DNA from: Methanobacteriota archaeon
GTDB lineage: Archaea > Thermoplasmatota > Poseidoniia > MGIII > CG-Epi1
Assembly: GCA_029977605.1 (NCBI GenBank)
Contig: JAPOKN010000001.1
Span: 32,567-96,566, forward strand
Direction: 5' to 3'
DNA length: 64,000 nucleotides
Both the position numbers and the translations under genes were made by a program. Shown here piece by piece: positions 54,501 through 62,208 of the stretch (the stretch's first letter is position 1; each line of letters starts with the position of its first letter). The notes under the pieces were generated by a model, which did not search any database, was not told where the DNA came from, and saw only the letters and a program-made list of their open reading frames with translations.

Positions 54501-55268
54501 ATTTTCACCTTCATTGTTATATACGATTCGAAGTGCTAAGTCATCTCCAAGTACGACAGGAACATCTTTCCAAGAAGGCACATTAATCGCCAGTTCAAAA
54601 TCTAACCATTGTTCAGTATCACCTCCCCAAGTAATATCTATGCAAAGAATAGCTAGTATATTTTCACCTTCTACTAGCCAATCAGGGTTTGGCCCTGAGT
54701 GCTGATTACCGTTATATGTTAAAATATTGTTCCAATATTCAGGATCGTCTTCATAGCATCCATCATGGTTTTGATACCAAGAGCAATCTCGAATTAAGTT
54801 TCCATTAAGATAAGCCATGTAGTAATTATTATGAGCAATTTTAAAGGTAGAACTTAGAACTTCATCTGGTTTTTCATAATTAAAATAGTGACGAACGACT
54901 AGGTAATCATCCTCACCTCCCTCACTTTGCCAAATGGTGTTGGGATTTACTCCACCAATTTCTTCATTTCCAAATGGCGTTGCATTCATACCCCATTCCG
55001 AATCATCAAATTCAGGAGCATACCAATTTTCAGGAAGACAATCCTGGAAATCGCAATCGTCGTCATCATCATCAAAAAGTTTGTACTTGTGGAAAGTACT
55101 ATTATCTTTTCCGTTTGCTACTAGTGTAATTAGTTCTCCATTTTCTAAATCGTTTGTATATTTTATAGACGAGATATTTATATTTTCTTCGTTACCCTCG
55201 GCTTGACCAACAAGAATGGCAGAAAGGAAAAATACTAATAGAAATGTTAAATTTCGTCTAAGCTTCAT
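51594..55268 (-). CDS. Large surface protein with duplicated jelly-roll domains and cytoplasmic zinc ribbon
   Basis: This 1224-residue protein has a signal peptide (1-23), two similar beta-rich domains at about 71-230 and 435-584, Ig-like NEW3-type stretches between and after them, fibronectin-like segments near 735-1130, one membrane helix (1149-1170) and a cytoplasmic tail ending in a zinc ribbon (Cys1202, 1205, 1216, 1219). The two jelly-roll domains share APFGN/TPFGN, PNTIW, and YLN..LIRDC at a constant 360-residue offset, so they arose by tandem duplication. The domain recalls glycoside-hydrolase-linked galactose-binding folds. The stop lies 2 bases before the ATG of enoyl-CoA hydratase. 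Its likely role is envelope sensing or adhesion; that is inference. Confidence 0.78.
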   Translation of the reverse strand: MKLRRNLTFLLVFFLSAILVGQAEGNEENINISSIKYTNDLENGELITLVANGKDNSTFHKYKLFDDDDDDCDFQDCLPENWYAPEFDDSEWGMNATPFGNEEIGGVNPNTIWQSEGGEDDYLVVRHYFNYEKPDEVLSSTFKIAHNNYYMAYLNGNLIRDCSWYQNHDGCYEDDPEYWNNILTYNGNQHSGPNPDWLVEGENILAILCIDITWGGDTEQWLDFELAINVPSWKDVPVVLGDDLALRIVYNNEGENNETNLNISLDIDDISFSSQTVTIDRNQTYEWILDWTPTRLGEINITAKVSNKTLTRSIHIGFYAYSLDFDTKQKTVDIKDNINYNFNITNEGDVNDNFTFWLTNIPNDWEYKFSPDVASLAPNETKTITINITVSDNAQAGDYSLYPLVFSQYYSQTVDTIVHSGVSNSTQYSYQIWNNSEFPEDFYKMSYNDSQWDTGAAPFGNDELRGIMPNTIWSTDDQNYTHISARHWFNYSGNLDFSELRLKIAHDDYFRVYLNDYLIRDCFSGWGCGGNGNYWEENININKSWLNNGQNLIAVAARDNTQGWGGGGGSDGRQWIDQELEIANLRSKLWGFQEIYDELIVSVNETYEYEILTPIITKEIDDTEPYEFTVWILNRGNVEDIYNVTISLNDTENFNIISFNQEVKVPYGADGDIELIISLNENINEFDLAELNITITSLNSTNNLVKQTNIYAKLYVAPDLVAPATYAVSPELVNSTSFEIQWYVQEWYKNNLESGNDTEYIIIQYSTDNGTNGETWSDWEIWGNFSVDEEKTLFTGAMGNHHYRFRSIGGDDDGKIENKEDKIDNTTFVDLESPTIDISKIASSSFENRDIQNNATNTRALEFSWDAEDNNELIVGFDFYYKNNNGPWVLDLESFTQKSHAFYAESDGNYQFKIVGEDIAGNRGFTLTNTILIDTQGPNTTISNIPALTDSDNILLNLETLDDITNFTVFYKLNKEGENNANLEWQEYGIYNLDNLPIEIPVQNKYEYQFKVLSFDIVGNHGEDIAYTLIDRDKPSKIRNLQLSQGKTIVNSTTDVLISFMSSQAQDLVEYRVYRSTSANETGELIIEIPYGEQYLSYKDANVEMGKIYHYSVVAVDRMNFESDQEKGFLDLTIEKETIVVEEDDGSNMLTIFIGLGIVGGTAAIIAFIGRKSSEEIVQVIGDLPENIKEEQFSEVDGELICNACGAMFSPTETSCPACGILKE
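51595..51600 (-). promoter_or_regulatory. Shine-Dalgarno sequence deciding the enoyl-CoA hydratase start
   Basis: GGAGTG on the minus strand lies 3-4 bases before the ATG at 51591 and overlaps the stop of the large surface protein gene. It selects 51591 over the longer open frame. Confidence 0.55.
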
Positions 55269-55302
55269 GATATAACTATACCTAGATATTTTTATAGTTT
55301 TG

Positions 55303-55947
55303 TTACCAGTTAAGAATCAACTTTTTCAATTCAGTCAAATCTCCTTTAAGATGATAATTTGCTTTGTTAATAACCCTTTCATCTTCCGTATTTACGGCAA
55401 TAGACAATCCTGCTCTTTCAAAAGTAGGAATATCTACTACTGTATCACCAACTGCAGCTATTTCATTTTTATTAAAGTTGTATTTTTCAATCATTTTTTC
55501 CATAACTGGGCCTTTGTTGTGCCCGCTTGATTTTATTATTGCAGTTAAATTTCCATTCTTATCATCAATCAAATCATTTGCTAAAGCATCATCCATATTC
55601 CATTCCTTAGCCCATTTATCGGCTAAATATTGGATGCCTCCAGATAGGATAATAGTTTTGATATTCGCTTCATGTAAGCTTGTAATTAATTCTTTAGCTC
55701 CTTTCCGTGGCTTTGCTTTGTCTAAAATTAAATTTATGTATTCCTCATTAACTGGTTTATCACTCTTACTATTCCATAATTCAATGTCAGCTTTTACAAA
55801 TTCTTTATCAGAAATTTTATGATCAATATACATTTGTAGCATTTCAGTATTATCAGTGCCAAAGTAGTCGTGAATCATTGCCCATGATGAACGAGGCTCA
55901 ATGATCGTGCCGTCCATGTCAAAAACAACTAATTTTATCTGAGACAT
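55303..55947 (-). CDS. HAD-family phosphatase, SerB-like
   Basis: This 214-residue HAD phosphatase has the nucleophile motif FDMDGTIIE (Asp9, Asp11), motif II ILSGG, a Lys in HNKGP and motif III AVGDTVVD. The overall order matches phosphoserine phosphatase and related small-molecule phosphatases. The ATG overlaps the upstream gene stop by one base. The SerB substrate is plausible but not proven. Confidence 0.82.
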   Translation of the reverse strand: MSQIKLVVFDMDGTIIEPRSSWAMIHDYFGTDNTEMLQMYIDHKISDKEFVKADIELWNSKSDKPVNEEYINLILDKAKPRKGAKELITSLHEANIKTIILSGGIQYLADKWAKEWNMDDALANDLIDDKNGNLTAIIKSSGHNKGPVMEKMIEKYNFNKNEIAAVGDTVVDIPTFERAGLSIAVNTEDERVINKANYHLKGDLTELKKLILNW

Positions 55948-56243
55948 TATCCGAAAGAAGAGCTAAATCTGTCAGTAGGTCCTGTCTCACGCTCTAACAT
56001 CATCTTCATCTGGTCTTTTGACATTAAATGCGCTTTTTGGGCCATGTCGTATGATTCTTTCGCGTCTTTTTCAGCCATTTCGATCTTAAAGCTGTGACCT
56101 GAAAACATAATGGATTCTTTTCCATCGTTTTTGAATATGGCTAGCAATCCAGCCTCTGGATTTGATTGAAACTCAACATCTTTAAAGACTTCTTTTTCTC
56201 CATCTCCTGGTAGAAAAATAATTATTTCTTTTGCTTTAAGCAT
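55947..56243 (-). CDS. Uncharacterised small protein
   Basis: This 98-residue protein begins LKAKEIIIFLPGDGEKEVF and has a Met/Lys/Gln-rich C-terminal helix. No family is recognised. It overlaps the HAD phosphatase gene by one base and follows DUF2203 after about 30 bases, so the three form an operon. A beta-rich front half and helical rear half are suggested by residue patterns. Confidence 0.55.
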   Translation of the reverse strand: MLKAKEIIIFLPGDGEKEVFKDVEFQSNPEAGLLAIFKNDGKESIMFSGHSFKIEMAEKDAKESYDMAQKAHLMSKDQMKMMLERETGPTDRFSSSFG

Positions 56244-56273
56244 ATTCTTCTATCAGAGCCTATTCTAAAGGGT

Positions 56274-56717
56274 TTATTGCTTTATAATGTCTAATTCTTG
56301 TTCGAGAGCTCTTCTTGATTCATAATTCTCATCGTATTCATGCCAATGTCTTACAGATTTTTCACCTAATCTGTATGATAAAAATACAGTTTCTATTCCT
56401 CTCAGTGAAGGGAAATTTACAATCCCAAGAGCTGGATCGTCTATTTCCACTCCCAATTTCCCTAGTTCAATTGTTAAATTATTTACAATGTTAATATTAT
56501 TCTCGAGTTCGATTTGTAATTCTTCCCAACCTGGCCTTAATGCGGCTCGGTAATCATCTTTTACTTCCTCCATTATTTCTTCTAACTGTTCTTCTAGCAT
56601 CTCCTGCTTCACAGAAAAATCAGATAATTCAATGATTATAGGGTTGATTAAATCTAAAAGGCTATTTGCCTCTTCCACGGTGAAAAGCCTAGTGGCAATT
56701 ACTACCATGGAAGTCAT
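56274..56717 (-). CDS. DUF2203 family protein
   Basis: This 147-residue protein matches DUF2203: LFTVEEANSLLDLINP at the start, a coiled-coil middle (about 35-90), then LGVEIDDPALGIVNFPSLRG and SYRLGEKSVRHWHEYD, read in parts. No activity is known. An in-frame ATG three codons later (56708) may be the true start. It diverges from gcvP across 87 bases. Confidence 0.8.
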   Translation of the reverse strand: MTSMVVIATRLFTVEEANSLLDLINPIIIELSDFSVKQEMLEEQLEEIMEEVKDDYRAALRPGWEELQIELENNINIVNNLTIELGKLGVEIDDPALGIVNFPSLRGIETVFLSYRLGEKSVRHWHEYDENYESRRALEQELDIIKQ

Positions 56718-56804
56718 TAGTTAGGAATGGGCACATAAATGGAACGGATGCCTAATTTCAGCGAAACACTCATATGGCCCACCCATAGTTGATACAAATC
56801 CTTT

Positions 56805-59648
56805 ATGAATGATTATGCTAAACACCCTGACATTTTTACCAAACGTCATATCGGCCCTTCCGACGATGATGTTGCTTTAATGTTAAGTGAATTAGGATTT
56901 TCTTCGATGTCTGAATTTATCAATAATGTTATTCCAGATTCTATTGCATTCAATTCAAGTCTAAAAGTAGGAGAGGGGGTTGGAGAACAAGAAGCGCTTA
57001 AAATTTTAAAATCTTACGCATCAAAGAATAAGGCTTTCAAAAGTTATCTCGGCAATGGGTATCATGGAACTATAACTCCCGGAGTTATCAAAAGAAATAT
57101 TCTTGAAAATCCTGGTTGGTATACTCAATATACACCTTATCAGGCTGAAATTGCTCAAGGTCGTCTGGAGGCACTACTAAACTTTCAGACAATGATTTCA
57201 GACTTAACAGGTATGGACATTGCAAACGCTTCCTTACTAGATGAAGCTACAGCAGCAGCTGAAGCGATGAGCATGGCATGTAATGCTTTGAGAGGTAAAA
57301 GATCGACACTAGCTCTAATTGATGATATAAATCAGCAAACAGTCAACGTAGTTAAGACTCGTGCCGAACCATTAGAAATTAAAATTAAAGAAACCTCCTC
57401 CTCAGAATTTACTACTGAAAAAGACATATTTGCAGTAATGGTTCAATACCCTAGCAGATCAGGTACAATAAGAGATTATTCTAAATTAGTAGAAGAGGCT
57501 CATGCTAATGGAAGTCTAGTGATTGTAGTAGCAGACCTAATGTCTCTTTGTCTTCTGAAATCACCAGGAAGTTGGGGTGCAGATATAGTAATAGGTAATT
57601 CTCAAAGATTTGGAGTTCCAATGGGTTACGGAGGCCCTCATGCGGCTTTTATTTCCACTAAAGACAAGTTTAAGAGAAATCTTCCAGGAAGGTTAATTGG
57701 AGTTTCAAAGGATTCACACGGAAATGATGCACTTAGATTAGCTTTACAGACAAGAGAGCAGCATATTAGGAGAGACAGGGCAACTAGCAATATTTGTACG
57801 GCACAAGTTTTGTTAGCGATTATGTCTTCCATGTATGCCATATATCATGGGCCAGGAAAGTTAAAGGAAATTGCTACTCGTATCAACTACTTCACCAGAG
57901 TTATCGGAGAAAGTCTCAAAAAAAGCGGATTTGAATTATATTCGGATAGTTATTTTGATACAATCCGAGTTAAATGTGATTCTACTAAGATATTAGATTC
58001 AGCCTTAAGAAAAGGTTATAATTTCTGGAAATACAGTGATTCGGTAGGCATATCTTTAGATGAAACAGTTGAAATGAAAGACGTGAAAGCTATATTGGAA
58101 ATATTTGAATCTTCCGGAGTTGAGGCATCAAGCGAAAGTATTCCTGCGGGGCTTAGTCGCACAGATTCATTTCTAACGCACCCAGTATTCAACTCATATC
58201 ATTCAGAAACCGAAATGCTAAGATATATTCACAGGCTTGAGACAAAGGATTTGTCTCTAAATTATAGCATGATACCTTTAGGTTCCTGTACGATGAAATT
58301 AAATTCGGTGACGGAAATGGAAGCTGTTACTTGGCCTGAATTTTCTAACTTGCACCCATATGCTCCAGAAGACCAAGCGCGAGGATACTACGAATTGTTT
58401 AAAGATCTGGAGAATTGGCTATGTGATATTACAGGTTTTTCAAAGATATCTCTTCAGCCAAATGCCGGCAGTCAAGGCGAGTACGCAGGAATGCTTGCAA
58501 TCAGAGATTTTCACTTAGATAAAGGAAATTCTCATCGTAATATTTGTTTAATTCCAACTTCAGCTCACGGTACAAACCCCGCTTCAGCAGTAATGGTTGG
58601 AATGAAAGTAGTAGGAATCTCTTGCGATGAAGAGGGAAACATAGATTTATCTGATTTCAAATCAAAAATAGATCAGTATTCAGATTCATTATCTGCTGCG
58701 ATGATCACTTATCCATCAACTCACGGAGTTTTTGAAGACGAAATTAAGGAAATATGTTCCTTAGTTCATCAACATGGCGGCCAAGTTTACATGGATGGTG
58801 CAAATATGAATGCTATGGTAGGTCTGTGTAAACCTGCAGACATAGGGGCTGATGTTTGTCATCTTAATTTACATAAAACTTTCTGTATACCACATGGGGG
58901 AGGAGGTCCAGGAATGGGTCCAATCGGCGTTGCTTCACATCTGGCAGAATTTTTACCTTCTAATCCTCTAGATGACTATAAATCTAAAAGTAAGACTGGC
59001 CCTGTATCTGCAACACATTGGGGAAGTGCTAGCATTTTACCTATATCTTGGGCTTACATTGTAATGATGGGTTCTGAAGGATTAAAATATGCTACGGAAG
59101 TAGCTATACTTAATGCAAATTATATGGCTAAAAAGTTGTCTAAAGATTATACAGTACTTTACAAAGGTAAGATGGGTCTTGTCGCTCATGAATGTATCTT
59201 AGATACTCGCACTTTGATTGCAGATGCAGGTCTAACTATTGACGATATTGCTAAAAGATTGATTGATTATGGATTTCATGCGCCCACAATGTCTTGGCCT
59301 GTTGCTAATACCTTGATGATAGAACCCACAGAATCTGAATCTAAAGCTGAAATAGACCGATTTTGTGATTCAATGTCCTCGATAAAAAATGAGATTGACA
59401 AAGTAAAGTCAGGTAAATTTTCTAATGAAGACAACCCATTACGAGGTTCTCCTCATACATCACTGGAAGTTTCTTCAGATAATTGGAATCATGAGTACTC
59501 TAGAGAGATAGCTGCTTATCCTAAATCTTGGTTAAAAATTAATAAGTTTTGGCCTTCAGTGGGTAGAGTAGATAATACACATGGCGACAGAAATTTAATA
59601 TGTTCATGTTTAGATGTTGAAGCATATTCGGAGAATAATCATGAGTAA
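56805..59648 (+). CDS. gcvP: Glycine dehydrogenase (decarboxylating), single-chain P-protein
   Basis: GcvP decarboxylates glycine with PLP and passes the aminomethyl group to the lipoyl H-protein. The 947-residue protein is the one-piece form that joins the alpha and beta halves; the start FTKRHIGPSDDDVALML is typical, and the PLP lysine lies in HLNLHKTFCIPHGGGGPG (Lys691). Archaea with a glycine system usually have two separate subunits, so this looks like a bacterial/eukaryotic-type gene. T- and H-proteins are not in the window. The 3' end overlaps the glutaredoxin gene by 8 bases. Confidence 0.97.
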   Translation: MNDYAKHPDIFTKRHIGPSDDDVALMLSELGFSSMSEFINNVIPDSIAFNSSLKVGEGVGEQEALKILKSYASKNKAFKSYLGNGYHGTITPGVIKRNILENPGWYTQYTPYQAEIAQGRLEALLNFQTMISDLTGMDIANASLLDEATAAAEAMSMACNALRGKRSTLALIDDINQQTVNVVKTRAEPLEIKIKETSSSEFTTEKDIFAVMVQYPSRSGTIRDYSKLVEEAHANGSLVIVVADLMSLCLLKSPGSWGADIVIGNSQRFGVPMGYGGPHAAFISTKDKFKRNLPGRLIGVSKDSHGNDALRLALQTREQHIRRDRATSNICTAQVLLAIMSSMYAIYHGPGKLKEIATRINYFTRVIGESLKKSGFELYSDSYFDTIRVKCDSTKILDSALRKGYNFWKYSDSVGISLDETVEMKDVKAILEIFESSGVEASSESIPAGLSRTDSFLTHPVFNSYHSETEMLRYIHRLETKDLSLNYSMIPLGSCTMKLNSVTEMEAVTWPEFSNLHPYAPEDQARGYYELFKDLENWLCDITGFSKISLQPNAGSQGEYAGMLAIRDFHLDKGNSHRNICLIPTSAHGTNPASAVMVGMKVVGISCDEEGNIDLSDFKSKIDQYSDSLSAAMITYPSTHGVFEDEIKEICSLVHQHGGQVYMDGANMNAMVGLCKPADIGADVCHLNLHKTFCIPHGGGGPGMGPIGVASHLAEFLPSNPLDDYKSKSKTGPVSATHWGSASILPISWAYIVMMGSEGLKYATEVAILNANYMAKKLSKDYTVLYKGKMGLVAHECILDTRTLIADAGLTIDDIAKRLIDYGFHAPTMSWPVANTLMIEPTESESKAEIDRFCDSMSSIKNEIDKVKSGKFSNEDNPLRGSPHTSLEVSSDNWNHEYSREIAAYPKSWLKINKFWPSVGRVDNTHGDRNLICSCLDVEAYSENNHE

Positions 59649-59877
59649 AATACTAATGTACGGAACACCTACCTGCGGAGATTGTGTATTAGCAAAGCAA
59701 GTGTTTGCAGAAAAAAATATAGATTATGATTACATAGATATATCAAATGATGAAGAGGCTACCAAAAAAGCAATTGAACTGAACAATGGAATGCGCAGAA
59801 TTCCAGTAATAGTATTTCAAGATCAAAGTATTTTGGTAGAACCTAATCGTGAGGAATTAATCGCTAAATTAGGCTAA
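59641..59877 (+). CDS. Glutaredoxin-like protein
   Basis: From the ATG at 59641 this is 78 residues; a longer frame (59614) adds nine residues within gcvP and is unlikely. It has the thioredoxin-fold start KILMYGTPTCGDC with a CxxC active site (CGDC) and the cis-Pro segment RRIPVIVF. It overlaps the gcvP stop by 8 bases. Mycoredoxin-like reduction of mixed disulfides is the likely role. Confidence 0.85.
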   Translation: MSKILMYGTPTCGDCVLAKQVFAEKNIDYDYIDISNDEEATKKAIELNNGMRRIPVIVFQDQSILVEPNREELIAKLG

Positions 59878-59896
59878 TTTTGCACCATTTAATTTC

Positions 59897-59902
59897 TTTT
59901 TT
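59897..59902 (+). terminator. Possible poly-T terminator after glutaredoxin
   Basis: A run of six T bases lies about 20 bases after the glutaredoxin stop. Archaeal terminators are often simple T-runs. The surface protein promoter follows, so a break here is reasonable, but this is weak evidence. Confidence 0.3.
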
Positions 59903-59925
59903 GGCGTATATTTTGTTAAGAAAGC

Positions 59926-59985
59926 CTTTTTATGTGGTAGTTAAAGTGTGAAATTGTGTATGTCAGTCAATACACCCTTTGGAGG
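59926..59985 (+). promoter_or_regulatory. Promoter and strong ribosome-binding site of the PGF-CTERM-like protein
   Basis: CTTTTTAT (59926-59933) is TATA-like and predicts a transcript start near 59956. A consensus GGAGG (59981-59985) lies 8 bases before the ATG at 59994 and rules out the TTG at 59979 as the start. The strong site suits a highly expressed protein. Confidence 0.5.
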
Positions 59986-59993
59986 AAAAAATA

Positions 59994-60866
59994 ATGGCGA
60001 CTAAAATTTCGAAAGCTCTACTACTCGCAATGTTAATGTTAGGAACATCTCTGGTAATGTTTGCACCACCAGCAGATGCTCAAGCTGCTGTTGCGTATTC
60101 TATAAGTTTTACTAACGGTCAAGTTCAATTGGATGTTAGACCTGGAGCAAGTGGAATCGGTTGTACTGAAATGGTTATTTCTAACGAAGGACAAGCAACA
60201 ATCGATGTTGATATCTCACTTTCAGGTGGTGGAGTTACAATATCTCCAGGTGCAGTTTCAGTTACTTTAGCACCGGGTGGTAGTATCACAGTACCGGTTT
60301 GTGCTTTGGCTTTGACACGTTCATCGTATAAAACTGTTCAAGTTAATGCTCTTGCTTCTGGAAGGGAAACTAACACTCAGTTAAATCAAGTTAACAAAAA
60401 TGCAGGTTTCGCAGTTATTGTTCAACAATATGCAAGATTATCAGTTCAAGCATCTCAACCTTTCCAGAAAATTGGTCCAGGTAAAGAATTTGTTTTGAAT
60501 TTCATAGCAGTTAACAATGGTAATTATCAGGATACTATAGCAGTAGAAGTGATGAACGCGAAAGATTTAGAGGATGCGGGTTTCACAGTTGCTTTAGCGG
60601 CAGCTCAGTATCAGATTGATGCATCTGGTGAACAACCGGTTCAACTCACAGTTGCTACTCCTAGAGGTACAGTTGTAGGATGGAGTAACGAGTATCATAC
60701 AGTTATTTTGCAAGTTGCAACAACTTTACAAGGTGAAACTGAAGCTAGATCAGTTACAGCGACATTGTGGATACGTGGTGTTTTCTTACCTGGCTTCGAT
60801 CCAATCTTTACAATATTTGCATTGGGAATGGTTGCAACTGCCTTGTCAAGAGCAAGAAAAGATTAA
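59994..60866 (+). CDS. Secreted surface protein with PGF-CTERM-like anchor
   Basis: From the ATG at 59994 the protein has 290 residues: a signal peptide (about 1-29, ending ADAQ), a beta-rich ectodomain with CARDB/NEW3-like features, and a tripartite C-terminus, Pro266-Gly267-Phe268, then a hydrophobic segment (about 270-285) and basic RARKD. That layout is the archaeosortase sorting signal PGF-CTERM. An archaeosortase-like gene lies two genes downstream. Strong GGAGG and slightly GC-richer codons suggest high expression. It may be an abundant envelope protein; the proposed cleavage and lipid attachment are inferences. Confidence 0.75.
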   Translation: MATKISKALLLAMLMLGTSLVMFAPPADAQAAVAYSISFTNGQVQLDVRPGASGIGCTEMVISNEGQATIDVDISLSGGGVTISPGAVSVTLAPGGSITVPVCALALTRSSYKTVQVNALASGRETNTQLNQVNKNAGFAVIVQQYARLSVQASQPFQKIGPGKEFVLNFIAVNNGNYQDTIAVEVMNAKDLEDAGFTVALAAAQYQIDASGEQPVQLTVATPRGTVVGWSNEYHTVILQVATTLQGETEARSVTATLWIRGVFLPGFDPIFTIFALGMVATALSRARKD

Positions 60867-60917
60867 TTCTAGTTATTCGTAGAAAATCTAGTTATAGCAG
60901 ATTGTTGACTGTAAAGT

Positions 60918-61331
60918 ATGGAGAAATCTTGTGGAATTGTTTTATTTCATTCGGACGAGTATTTACTCATTCAGCATCCAGTTAAATCGAATGGTGTTGA
61001 GGGTCACTGGGATTTTCCAAAGGGGCATGTTGAAGGTAGTGAAACAGAATTAGAAACTGCCAAGCGAGAATTAATTGAAGAAACGGGAATAGCCGATTTT
61101 AGATTGTTTAAAGATTTCAAACACAGAATAGAGTATAATTTTCAAAAAAAAAATGAATTGGTACCAAAAGAAGTTATATTTTTCTTGGCTGAATCCAATA
61201 CAAAGGACGTTAAGCTAAGTTCTGAACATCAAAATTTTATTTGGTTAAATTTTGATTTAGCGTACAGCAAGCTAACTTATGTTAATGCTAAAGAAGTTTT
61301 ATCTGCAGTAAAAACCTTTCTAGAGAAGTAA
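60918..61331 (+). CDS. Nudix hydrolase (Ap4A hydrolase-like)
   Basis: This 137-residue protein has a full Nudix box from Gly36 to about residue 58 (GHVEGSETELETAKRELIEETGI, read in parts) with the REUxEE core. The WDFPKGHVE context is that of diadenosine tetraphosphate hydrolases (NUDT2-like). It sits between the PGF-CTERM-like protein and the archaeosortase gene, with 51 and 37 bases around it. The link to surface sorting is probably only positional. Confidence 0.9.
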   Translation: MEKSCGIVLFHSDEYLLIQHPVKSNGVEGHWDFPKGHVEGSETELETAKRELIEETGIADFRLFKDFKHRIEYNFQKKNELVPKEVIFFLAESNTKDVKLSSEHQNFIWLNFDLAYSKLTYVNAKEVLSAVKTFLEK

Positions 61332-61339
61332 TGTAAAGG

Positions 61340-61348
61340 TTTTATCTA
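61340..61348 (+). promoter_or_regulatory. TATA-like element of the archaeosortase gene
   Basis: TTTTATCTA is centred about 25 bases before the GTG at 61369. No ribosome-binding site lies between, so the transcript is probably leaderless and the archaeosortase is transcribed separately from the Nudix gene. Confidence 0.45.
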
Positions 61349-61368
61349 CATTTAGCTTTAGATACTTT

Positions 61369-62208
61369 GTGGTAGATAACGAAAGTGAAAAGCTGGAGCC
61401 CCTATCGCGAGACGATATTCTCAGAGGCATTATCTTATTAGTTTCCGTTTTTTTAATTTTCTTTGGATTTAGTTCAAATGATAAGACAACAGGTATTCTT
61501 TCATTATTAATTTCTATATTATTTTTAGTGTTACTTTTTGTTAGAGGTCCAATTTCAGTTGAACCAAATTATCTTTTTGAAAGATATGCCGATAACTTTG
61601 GTTTTTATCTTGATAAGGCTGAAAAATATCTTTGCGAATCTTTTGATGCTAAAAAGAAATCTGAAAAAGTTTTGGTTGGTGTTGCATTCAATTTTCTTTT
61701 GGTGATGCTTTTTGTATTGCCAATAGATCTTTTGTTTCAGCATCTGACTAGAGGTGAAAACTCACTTTTATTATATCAACAATTTCTGACTTGGATTCTT
61801 TATGTTATTCAGAGTTCTCTGGGAATTGAAGTTTATATAAGAGGTGAAAATTCAACAATTTTAGCATATGCAGACATAATTGATATGGAAATAGTTGCTG
61901 AATGTAGTGGATTACACGAGACCGTTTTTTTGAGTCTTTTAGTTCTTTGTTTTAGAGGGGTTAAACCTATGGTTCGAGCGAAGTGGGCGATTTATGCAGC
62001 CATTTTCATATTCATTGAGAATTTAATAAGAATTCTTTCAGGTTATTATTTGATAAATATTTATGATTTTAGTACTTGGGATAAGTTTCATTATTTTTGG
62101 TGGCATACAGGTCAATACGCACTAATAATGGGGGTATTTGTTCTGTGGGTAATGACTATTGCAGGGAAGCCAGAAAACAAAAGTGTAAAGAAAAACTTCA
62201 TTCGTTAG
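61369..62208 (+). CDS. Archaeosortase/exosortase-family membrane transpeptidase
   Basis: This 279-residue membrane protein has about seven to eight helices and the exosortase-superfamily active site: Cys179 in AECSGLHETVFL, Arg221 in ENLIRIL and a His in HYFWWHTGQYA (His241 or His246). The spacing and the SG after the Cys match archaeosortases, which cut C-terminal sorting signals and attach proteins to lipid. The start is GTG at 61369. The PGF-CTERM-like protein at 59994 is a candidate substrate. Subfamily (ArtA, ArtE or another) cannot be decided by eye. Confidence 0.82.
   Translation: MVDNESEKLEPLSRDDILRGIILLVSVFLIFFGFSSNDKTTGILSLLISILFLVLLFVRGPISVEPNYLFERYADNFGFYLDKAEKYLCESFDAKKKSEKVLVGVAFNFLLVMLFVLPIDLLFQHLTRGENSLLLYQQFLTWILYVIQSSLGIEVYIRGENSTILAYADIIDMEIVAECSGLHETVFLSLLVLCFRGVKPMVRAKWAIYAAIFIFIENLIRILSGYYLINIYDFSTWDKFHYFWWHTGQYALIMGVFVLWVMTIAGKPENKSVKKNFIR

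Noticed and set aside
53517..55058. Assembly duplication in the large surface protein
   Set aside because: The two repeats differ at most positions while keeping structural landmarks, so it is an old duplication.
55364..55822. Open frame of 152 codons on the plus strand
   Set aside because: It is opposite the HAD phosphatase, whose motifs are clear, and encodes low-complexity hydrophobic sequence.
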